From Xanthomonas hortorum pv. cynarae (GTDB lineage Bacteria > Pseudomonadota > Gammaproteobacteria > Xanthomonadales > Xanthomonadaceae): 64,000 nt of DNA. Each line of letters starts with the position of its first letter. Within the stretch, counting starts at the first letter, position 1. Below, one piece after another: positions 55,516 to 64,000 of this stretch. The notes beneath the pieces are model-generated. The model worked only from the letters and a program-made list of their open reading frames with translations. It did no database searches and had not been told where the DNA came from. Where the stretch lies: NCBI RefSeq assembly GCF_002939985.1, contig NZ_MDFM01000010.1, forward strand, positions 62,001 to 126,000, read 5' to 3'. The translations under genes were made by a program, and so were the position numbers.

Positions 55516-56082
55516 ATGAAAAAACGCTGGTTGCTAGTGCCTGTGCTGGCCGTGCTGCTACTGGCCAGTTATGTCGTTGCAGGCCCGTACCTGGCCATTC
55601 GCGGCATCAGTGAGGCAGTCGCCAATCGCGATGCCGGGCAGCTGGAACGCCACGTGGATTTCCCCAGCCTGCGGGTCAACCTCAAGGCGCAGCTGGACGA
55701 TTATCTGATTCGCCAGGCCGGCAGCAGCATGCAATCGAGCCTGCTCGGCGGGTTCGCCTTGCAGCTTGCCAGTGGCATCAGCGGCGCCGGCGTGGACACG
55801 CTGGTCACCCCGCTCGGCATCGGTGCATTGCTGCAAGGCCATAGCGTGTGGAATCGCGTCACTGGCGAGACCGTCAGCCCGGATACCTATGCGGCGCCAG
55901 CGCCGGCGCGTCCGCTGCAAGGCGCCGAGCAGCGCTTCGAATCCACCCGCCGCTTCACCGCGACCACGCGCACCGCAACCGGAGCGCCGGTGGTCTTCGT
56001 GCTGACCCGACAAGGCTTGCGTTGGCGGCTGACCGATATCCAGTTGCCGCTGGCTGACTCCGGGAATTCGCTCACCCCGTAA
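55516..56082 (+). CDS. DUF2939 family membrane-anchored protein
   Basis: A 188-residue protein with an N-terminal signal anchor (MKKRWLLVPVLAVLLLASYVV) and the DUF2939 pattern: GPYLAIRGISEAVANRDAGQL, VDFPSLRVNLKAQL and a C-terminal QGLRWRLTDIQLPL. It is probably periplasmic; function unknown. The Met at 55516 begins the basic n-region; a Met three codons earlier is possible. It lies 124 bases after the DUF2461 gene. Confidence 0.82.
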   Translation: MKKRWLLVPVLAVLLLASYVVAGPYLAIRGISEAVANRDAGQLERHVDFPSLRVNLKAQLDDYLIRQAGSSMQSSLLGGFALQLASGISGAGVDTLVTPLGIGALLQGHSVWNRVTGETVSPDTYAAPAPARPLQGAEQRFESTRRFTATTRTATGAPVVFVLTRQGLRWRLTDIQLPLADSGNSLTP

Positions 56083-56162
56083 CGGTGCGCTTGCAGGCGC
56101 GACTGTAGTTTCCTACATCACGCCCGCTTGCAACGAGTGTCAAACCGCCCAGCTAGAGCGGC

Positions 56163-56906
56163 TTACGCATACCGCCAGGCCCGTTCCATCCATGCCGCCT
56201 GCAGCCGCAGCATCGCCGGCCGCAACTGCCGACGCGCCGACCACGGCAACGACGCCAACGCCTGCTCCGCAGTGCCCGGCGTGCGTTTGCCATTCCAGGC
56301 GTACAGCACCTGATTGCGCAGATCCGGTTCGGGCAACAGCAGCACCCGCCCATCGAAGACATCGCGCAGCTTGGCCAGATGCCCGGCAAGCGGCACCTGA
56401 AACAGGTTCAACGCCAGCACACCGCTGGGCGTCAGCGCAGTGCGGCAATCGGCGTAGAACTCATGCGTGCACAGCGCGGGCGGAATGCCGTCGGCATCGT
56501 AAGCATCCAACAGCAACAGGTCGTAGCGCCCTGCGCGCGTGCCGATCCACTGCGCACCATCGCCGTGCGTAACCTCAAGCCGCGCATCGTCGCGCGGCAC
56601 GGCAAACGCATCGCGCAACGCCAGCACCTGCGCATCGGCGTCCACCGCCTCGATGCGCGTGCTGCGCAGATAACGATGGCAGAACTTGGCCTGCGCGCCG
56701 CCGCCAAATCCAACAATGCCGATGCGCTCGGGACGCGGCTGCAGCCATAACGCAGCCAGCATGCCGCGCGTGTACGGCAGCATCAGCCGAGACGGCGCCC
56801 AGCGCGACATGCGGGTCTGCACGGTGTCGTCGGCGAAATACAGCTCCAACTGACGCCAGCTGGAGCGCAGTGCGGCGCGTGCAGACGGCTTCGGTGCGTC
56901 GCTCAC
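56163..56906 (-). CDS. Spermidine synthase-like methyltransferase-fold protein
   Basis: A 247-residue Rossmann-fold protein resembling spermidine synthase. IGIVGFGGGAQAKF near residue 65 is the cofactor-binding loop, EAVDADAQVLALRDAF follows with the acidic ribose-binding residue, and YDLLLLDAYDADGIPPAL near residue 130 carries the active-site Asp. It lacks some polyamine-binding features of true SpeE, so the product is uncertain. The start is a GTG at 56906 that overlaps the stop codon of the 5'-nucleotidase gene (GTGA). Confidence 0.75.
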   Translation of the reverse strand: MSDAPKPSARAALRSSWRQLELYFADDTVQTRMSRWAPSRLMLPYTRGMLAALWLQPRPERIGIVGFGGGAQAKFCHRYLRSTRIEAVDADAQVLALRDAFAVPRDDARLEVTHGDGAQWIGTRAGRYDLLLLDAYDADGIPPALCTHEFYADCRTALTPSGVLALNLFQVPLAGHLAKLRDVFDGRVLLLPEPDLRNQVLYAWNGKRTPGTAEQALASLPWSARRQLRPAMLRLQAAWMERAWRYA

Positions 56907-57868
56907 CTGCTCGGCGGATCGTTGGCCACGCCATGCGGCACATGACCGGCCGCCACATGCTGATGCTGGCGCGCACTGTCGATGTTGTGCTGCGAATCGT
57001 CGAAGAAGATATCCGCACCAAACGCCTCCAGAAACGGCCCCTTGTGCCGCCCACCGAGGAACAAAGCCTCGTCCAGACGCACGCCCCATTCGCGCAAGGT
57101 GCGGATCACCCGCTCATGCGCCGGTGCCGAGCGCGCAGTGACCAGCGCAGTACGGATCGGCGACGCCTCACCCGGCGGAAATGCCGCCTGCAGCGTGTGC
57201 AGCGCAGACAGAAAATTGCGGAACGGCCCGACCGACAGTGGCTCGCGCGCGCGTTCGCGCTCGTGGCGTCCAAACGCCTCCACGCCCTGCTCGCGCGAAA
57301 TACGCTCGCTCTCGTCGCCAAAGATCACTGCATCGCCGTCGAAGGCGATACGCAGCTGCGTCGGCAAGCGGCTCTCGTCGTTGTCCACGATCGCCGCTGC
57401 GGCTTCGGCACGTTCGCCCGGCGCGCGCGGCATGATGGTCGCCGCCGCAATGCCATGGGTGAGTGCACGCCGCACCGATTCCGGATTGGCCGACAGAAAC
57501 AGATCGGTGCCGAACGGCTTCACGTACGGCCAGGTCGGCTGCCCGGAGGTGAAGGTCGCACGCACGATGCCCAGGTTGTAGTGCTGGATCGAATTGAAGA
57601 TGCGCAAGCCGGTATCGGCGGAATTGCGCGACAACAAGATCACTTCCACCCGCGGCGCGTCTTCGGGCACATCGTGGTTGAGCGCCAGCAGCTTGCGCAC
57701 CACCGGGAATGCCACGCCCGGCTCCAGGATGTCGTCCTCATGCTCGCGCTGGAACGCCGAATACGCCTCCACACCATCGGCCTCGAACAGCGCGTGGCCT
57801 TCTTCGAGGTCGAACAGCGCGCGCGAGGTGACCGCGACGGTCAGGAGCCTGGGGGAGTTGTCAGTCAT
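56903..57868 (-). CDS. 5'-nucleotidase, cN-I type
   Basis: A 321-residue protein of the cytosolic 5'-nucleotidase I family, which removes phosphate from nucleoside monophosphates. Family segments are VAVTSRALFDLEEGHALFE, HDVPEDAPRVEVILLSRNSADTG (in two parts), FLSANPESVRRAL, RIAFDGDAVIFGDESERI and FFDDSQHNIDSAR with the HAD-like aspartates. The eukaryotic enzymes prefer AMP; the bacterial substrate is not defined. It overlaps the methyltransferase-like gene. An inverted heptamer repeat lies just upstream of its start. Confidence 0.85.
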   Translation of the reverse strand: MTDNSPRLLTVAVTSRALFDLEEGHALFEADGVEAYSAFQREHEDDILEPGVAFPVVRKLLALNHDVPEDAPRVEVILLSRNSADTGLRIFNSIQHYNLGIVRATFTSGQPTWPYVKPFGTDLFLSANPESVRRALTHGIAAATIMPRAPGERAEAAAAIVDNDESRLPTQLRIAFDGDAVIFGDESERISREQGVEAFGRHERERAREPLSVGPFRNFLSALHTLQAAFPPGEASPIRTALVTARSAPAHERVIRTLREWGVRLDEALFLGGRHKGPFLEAFGADIFFDDSQHNIDSARQHQHVAAGHVPHGVANDPPSR

Positions 57869-57877
57869 TGTGGGGCC

Positions 57878-58036
57878 GGGGTTTGGGATTCGGGATTTGG
57901 GATTGGTTTGAAGCAGGAACCGTAGGTCGGGAGTTGATCGCCCATCCGCACAGCATCGTAGCGCGTGCGAGCGATTCCAAAGACGACGTGCCGCGCTGCT
58001 GCCGTTGCCAATCCCCAATCCCGAATCCCAATCCCC
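57878..58036. repeat. Inverted pair of heptamer arrays upstream of the 5'-nucleotidase gene
   Basis: The left arm (57878-57906) is an array of GGGATTC/GGGATTT units. The right arm (58008-58036) is its reverse complement with two differences in 29 bases. The 101 bases between would form the loop of a very long hairpin that spans most of the gap between nadK and the nucleotidase gene. Confidence 0.9.
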
Positions 58037-58041
58037 GCCCC

Positions 58042-58818
58042 TCACACCGCAAACTGCTCGCTGAAAATGCGCTCTTCCAGATTGTGTTCGGGATCGAACA
58101 GTAGCGTTACCTGGCGCTGGGTGGACTCGCGGATGGTCACTTCGATCACGTCGCGGATCTCGTGCGAATCGGCGGTGACGCTGACCGGGCGCTTGTACGG
58201 GTCCAGCACGCGGAAGCACACTTCGGTATCGGCCTTGAGAATGGCGCCGCGCCACCGACGCGGGCGATACGGGGCGATCGGCGTCAGTGCCAGCGTGTGC
58301 GAGCCCAGCGGCAGAATCGGCCCGTGCGCGGAATAGTTGTACGCGGTGCTGCCGGCTGGCGTGGCGACCATCACCCCGTCGCCGATCAGCTCGGCGATGC
58401 GGGTCTGACCATTTAGATCCACACTCAGATGCGCGGCCTGGCGGGTCTGGCGCAGCAGCGAGACCTCGTTGTAGGCCAGCGACACCGTGCTGGCACCGGA
58501 CTCGGTCTGCACCTGCATTTCCAGTGGGCGCAGATGCGCCGGCTCGGCACGTTGCAGGCGCGCGAGCAGGTCGTCTTCGTCGTCGCGGTACTGGTTCATC
58601 AAAAACCCGACCGAGCCCAGCTTCATGCCGAACACCGGCTTGCTGGCAGCGCCATGCCGGTGCAAGGTCTGCAGCATGAAGCCGTCGCCGCCCAGGGCGC
58701 AGACGATGTCGGCGGTGGCCAGCGGATGATCGCCATAGCGCTGCACAAGATGGGCGCGCGCGGTCACCGCCGGCTCGGCGTGACTGGCGAGAAAGGCGAT
58801 GCGGGGTGGTGCGGTCAT
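58042..58818 (-). CDS. nadK: NAD kinase
   Basis: Phosphorylates NAD to NADP. The 258 residues have the GGDG motif at 43-46 ([11 protein letters not shown]), [25 protein letters not shown] and [22 protein letters not shown], which form the active site. GGAG precedes the ATG at 58818. It lies 173 bases upstream of the nucleotidase gene on the same strand. Confidence 0.95.
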   Translation of the reverse strand: MTAPPRIAFLASHAEPAVTARAHLVQRYGDHPLATADIVCALGGDGFMLQTLHRHGAASKPVFGMKLGSVGFLMNQYRDDEDDLLARLQRAEPAHLRPLEMQVQTESGASTVSLAYNEVSLLRQTRQAAHLSVDLNGQTRIAELIGDGVMVATPAGSTAYNYSAHGPILPLGSHTLALTPIAPYRPRRWRGAILKADTEVCFRVLDPYKRPVSVTADSHEIRDVIEVTIRESTQRQVTLLFDPEHNLEERIFSEQFAV

Positions 58819-59024
58819 CGTTGACTCCAAAGCATGCGAATCAGCATACCGCAGCGCTGTGCCGGGCTTGTTGCGGCCACGCCCTGCCCTCGCATGCCCG
58901 GCCGCGATTGCGCCTGCGTGATCAAGCGCCGCCGGTGGTGCGGCGCACGGCAGCCAGCCAAGCGCAGGCGATACCAGGCGCGCAACGCGCACACCGCCCG
59001 GTCAGACGCGACCGGGCCACTTCA

Positions 59025-61271
<2,247 letters not shown>

Positions 61272-61326
61272 TCAGCCATCGGCGCCGGCTTTACCAGCCC
61301 GGCGGCCGCATCGCCCGCTACGCGGT

Positions 61327-62940
61327 TCACCACGGTGCCAGCCGCCACTGCGCTTGCGCAGTATCCAGGCGCTGCCGCAGGCCCAGCCGCTGCAGGAAGG
61401 CGGCATCGTGCGAGGCGACGATCAGCGCCCCCTGGTAGCCGCGCAGCAGCGCCTCGATCGCCTTCACCGAGGCCAGATCCAGATGGTTGGTCGGCTCGTC
61501 CAGCAACAGCAGTTGCGCCGGCTGCGCCCGGTACAGCGCAAAGGCCAGCGCGGCCTTGAGCCGTTGGCCGCCGCTGAGCTGGCCGGTGGGCAGGTCGGCA
61601 CGCTGCTGGTCCAGCCCCAGCAACGCCAGCCGCAGGCGCTGTGCGTGGGCTGGTGCGCCTGGGTCGGCAGCGTGCAATTGCGCAGCGGCCGAGCGCGCCG
61701 GGTCCAGCAGCCCCAGGTCCTGATCCAGATAGGCCACCGGCACATGCACCTCGCAATGTCCTGCGCTCGGCTGCAGGTGCCCGGCCAACAACCGCAGCAA
61801 CGAGGACTTGCCGCTGCCATTGGGGCCGACCAGGCCAATCCGCGCCTGCCCATGCAACAACAGATCCACCCAACGCCCGCCCAGCCGCTCGTCGGCCAGT
61901 TCCACCTGCTGCAGCGTGGCCAACCGTCGCGACGCACCGGCTGGCGCTGTCGGCGCCAGCACGGCGATCGCGGGATCGGCCTCCACCTGCGCTGCGGCCT
62001 GCACCACCGACTCGCTCAGCCGTGCCTGTTTGGCCTGACGTTGCTGCTGCAGCCGCCCGGCGCTGTTTTCGCTGCGTTGCTTCTGCCCGCCGAGCAGGAT
62101 CGCCGCTTGATTGGCCTGCCCGGCAGCACGGCCGCCGCGTGCCTGGCGTTGTTGCTGACGCTGCTGCTGCTCGCGCAGCGCCTGCTCGCCGCGTGCGCGT
62201 GCGTGTTTGCGCTCGGCCAGCAGATCGCTGGCCGCCTGCCGTTCCAGCGCGCGTTGCCGGGCATAGAACGCGTAATTGCCGCCATAACTGCGCAACCCGT
62301 GCGGCAACAGTTCCAGGATGCGCTGCATCGCCTCGAGCAAGCTGCGGTCATGGCTGATCACCACCAGGCCACCGCTCCACGCCTGCAGGTGATCCATCAG
62401 CCGCTGGCGTCGCGGGCCATCCAGATGATTGCTGGGCTCATCCAGAATCAACAGATCCGGCTGGGCCAGAAATGCACCGGCCAACGCCACGCGCATCGCT
62501 TCGCCGCCGCTGAGTTGCGCCGCCGGTGCATATGGATCGCGCCCGCCCAAGCCTTGTCGCTCCAGTTCTGCGGCAAATTGCGCATGCGCGCTCCAGCGCT
62601 CGCCAACCAGGTCGAAATCGGCTGGCGCCACACTGCCAGCAGCGATCCTGTCCAGCGCGTCCAGCAACGGCGCAATGCCTGCCAACTCGGCAATGGTTTG
62701 TCCAGGCGCAACGCTCACCCGCTGCGGCAGGTAATACACGCTGCCGCTGCGCACGCAGCGCCCGGCACTGGGCAGCAACTCACCGGCCAACAGCCGCCCA
62801 AGCACACTCTTGCCCACGCCATTGCGCCCGACCAGGCCAGTAGGGCGCTGGTCGATGTGAATCGTCAGATCAGAAAACAGCGGGCTGCCATCGGGCAGCA
62901 GATACGCAACGCTCTCCAGCGTCAGCGACGAACAGGTCAT
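61327..62940 (-). CDS. ABC-F family ATPase
   Basis: A 537-residue cytoplasmic protein with two ABC ATPase domains and no membrane part. The first has Walker A GRNGVGKSVLG and signature AQLSGGEAMRVALAG; the second has GPNGSGKSSLLR and GQLSGGQRLKAALAFALY. Between them is a Gln/Arg-rich coiled linker (about 245-310). ABC-F proteins act on ribosomes as translation or antibiotic-protection factors; the subfamily cannot be named here, though the layout is like YheS/Uup-type members. GGAG seven bases before the ATG at 62940 decides the start over the ATG at 62952. Confidence 0.88.
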   Translation of the reverse strand: MTCSSLTLESVAYLLPDGSPLFSDLTIHIDQRPTGLVGRNGVGKSVLGRLLAGELLPSAGRCVRSGSVYYLPQRVSVAPGQTIAELAGIAPLLDALDRIAAGSVAPADFDLVGERWSAHAQFAAELERQGLGGRDPYAPAAQLSGGEAMRVALAGAFLAQPDLLILDEPSNHLDGPRRQRLMDHLQAWSGGLVVISHDRSLLEAMQRILELLPHGLRSYGGNYAFYARQRALERQAASDLLAERKHARARGEQALREQQQRQQQRQARGGRAAGQANQAAILLGGQKQRSENSAGRLQQQRQAKQARLSESVVQAAAQVEADPAIAVLAPTAPAGASRRLATLQQVELADERLGGRWVDLLLHGQARIGLVGPNGSGKSSLLRLLAGHLQPSAGHCEVHVPVAYLDQDLGLLDPARSAAAQLHAADPGAPAHAQRLRLALLGLDQQRADLPTGQLSGGQRLKAALAFALYRAQPAQLLLLDEPTNHLDLASVKAIEALLRGYQGALIVASHDAAFLQRLGLRQRLDTAQAQWRLAPW

Positions 62941-63123
62941 ACGTGTCTCCATTGCATGCCAACACGCACCGATCCAAGCAGACCAGCAGCGGGTAAGGCC
63001 GTCATCACGACGGCGGCATCAATGGCGCATTGGACCAATCCTCAATGAGTTGCTGTGCGACCAGTATAAACCTGCAGGTGGTGCGACGACGCCCGTGCAG
63101 CGCTGGGCGCAAGCAAACTTGCC

Positions 63124-63630
63124 TCAACCCAGCCCGAAGGCCGGGTGATAAGACACATCGGCCAGCGGCAGCAACCGATCACCGAAAGCCAGCGCCTGCA
63201 GCTCGGACACCGGGACGTCGGGCAATACCAGGCCCGGTTCCACCGCAAACCCCAGACGTTTAAAAAACGCCGGTTCGCCCAGTGCCAGACAACCGGCTGC
63301 ACCGCGCTCGCGCAAGTTCGCCAGTGCAGATTGCACCAGGCGCGTACCCAGGCCCTGGCGCTGATGCCCCGGCCTGATCGCCAGCGGACCCAGCGCGTGC
63401 CAGCCTGGCGAGTCGTCCGACAACGACACCGGCGATACCGCCAGATGCCCGACCACATAGCCGTCGTGGTCGGCCACCAACGACAACGCCAGCGCGCCGT
63501 CGTTGCGCAACGCGGCAATCACGTGTTGCTCGTCATGGCGGCTGTGGTCGGAGCGCATGAACGCCACCATCGTCAGCAATTCGATCGCTGCGGCATCGCC
63601 GTCGCTCGCTTCGCGGATCAACACATCCAT
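63124..63630 (-). CDS. GNAT N-acetyltransferase
   Basis: A 168-residue acetyl-CoA-dependent acetyltransferase. The fold is marked by IREASDGDAAAIELL at the start and GPLAIRPGHQRQGLGTRLV near residue 85, the acetyl-CoA loop, followed by GEPAFFKRLGFAVEPG. This pattern is that of the YhbS-like subgroup; the substrate is unknown. It starts 40 bases after the stop codon of the hydrolase gene. Confidence 0.88.
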   Translation of the reverse strand: MDVLIREASDGDAAAIELLTMVAFMRSDHSRHDEQHVIAALRNDGALALSLVADHDGYVVGHLAVSPVSLSDDSPGWHALGPLAIRPGHQRQGLGTRLVQSALANLRERGAAGCLALGEPAFFKRLGFAVEPGLVLPDVPVSELQALAFGDRLLPLADVSYHPAFGLG

Positions 63631-63670
63631 CGGCAACTCCGCATGCAGCACGCAATCAGGTGCGGACGCA

Positions 63671-64000
63671 TCACAGACTCTGCAACAGTTCGGCGAAGGC
63701 ACGCGCCGACGCGTCCACATGCGCCGCCAACCGATGTTCGTCGTCCACCAGCAACAAGCGCGCATTGCGCGCCTGCGCCCAGGCGATCACATCGGCAGCA
63801 GGAATCAATTCATCGCGCCAGGCATGCACGATCGAAATCGGCACGGCCGCCGCATCCAGCGCCGGCAATGGCCCCATCCTGGTCGGCGGCACCATCAGAA
63901 ACAACCCACGCGTTGGCACCTGCAACGACGCCTGGGCGGCGATATACGAGCCCAGGCTGGAACCGACCAGCACCAACGGGCCCTTGTCGGCCGCTGCACG
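63671..64000 (-). CDS. Alpha/beta hydrolase, C-terminal part only
   Basis: The visible 109 residues belong to an alpha/beta hydrolase whose N terminus lies beyond the window. LVLVGSSLGSYIAAQASL contains the nucleophile elbow (GSSLGS). PISIVHAWRDELIPAADVIAWAQ provides the acidic residue, and DDEHRLAAHVDASA near the C terminus provides the histidine. The size and order suggest an RBBP9 or YdeN-like serine hydrolase. It is likely co-transcribed with the GNAT gene. Confidence 0.8.
   Translation of the reverse strand, partial: RAAADKGPLVLVGSSLGSYIAAQASLQVPTRGLFLMVPPTRMGPLPALDAAAVPISIVHAWRDELIPAADVIAWAQARNARLLLVDDEHRLAAHVDASARAFAELLQSL

Noticed and set aside
61354-63048. Open frame of 564 codons opposite the ABC-F gene
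   Set aside because: Gln/His-rich mirror of the Gln/Arg-rich linker and ATPase domains; it extends past the ABC-F gene without any coding signal.

Overview
The window is about 64 kb of high-GC bacterial chromosome that reads as Xanthomonas or a close relative in the Xanthomonadaceae. The evidence is family-level: strongly G/C-ending codons, serC-pheA-aroA and smc-zipA neighbourhoods, a kynurenine branch that leads to quinolinate, GTAG-type REP hairpins, and GyrA with Gln at position 83. I do not assign a species. Apart from one decayed gene it is core metabolic and housekeeping DNA. I see no prophage, complete insertion sequence, CRISPR array or rRNA operon.

Layout. 1-3.3 kb: partial tRNA-Ser, a LysR regulator and serS. 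3.4-8.6 kb: two TonB-like genes convergent with serC-pheA-aroA, the serine to chorismate to Phe/aromatic branch. 8.8-10.6 kb: msrP-msrQ, periplasmic methionine sulfoxide repair, with a REP hairpin between the two genes. 10.5-13.8 kb: an FHA protein, two PHA/phasin-type genes and a membrane-anchored Mrr-like protein. 13.9-21.5 kb: a complete histidine utilisation locus (hutC, hutF | hutI-hutH-hutG-hutU) arranged around a palindromic HutC-type operator. 21.5-24.1 kb: hairpin repeats, an HExxH protein and a coiled-coil membrane protein. 24.3-26.3 kb: a PQQ glucose dehydrogenase gene (gcd) broken by an internal deletion and several apparent single-base deletions. 26.5-35.4 kb: gyrA, mtnA, a DUF3011 protein, epmA and ligA. 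35.7-41.4 kb: a Tat-exported HisC-like aminotransferase, zipA and smc. 41.5-43.6 kb: rpsF-rpsR-rplI and an IscA-type gene. 43.8-47.3 kb: asnS, two small unknowns, a PaiB-type flavin protein and a beta-carbonic anhydrase. 47.4-53.1 kb: haaO, a FUSC-family exporter, kynU and kmo. 53.3-64 kb: sbcB, two DUF proteins, a cN-I type 5'-nucleotidase with a methyltransferase, nadK, rlmKL, an ABC-F ATPase, a GNAT enzyme and a partial hydrolase.

The most unusual signals are within-gene mosaics and repeats rather than a new gene system. The 5' third of ligA and the middle of serS are clearly AT-richer than the rest of the same genes, and serS also carries an acidic insertion; both look like homologous replacement from an unidentified donor. 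Several repeat families punctuate gene ends: nested hairpins of about 100 bp (four copies), a REP-like pair at 36.9 and 43.1 kb whose first copy contains the zipA stop codon, and arrays of a GGGATTC heptamer.

All calls come from reading the sequence and from knowledge of the families. No database search was run.
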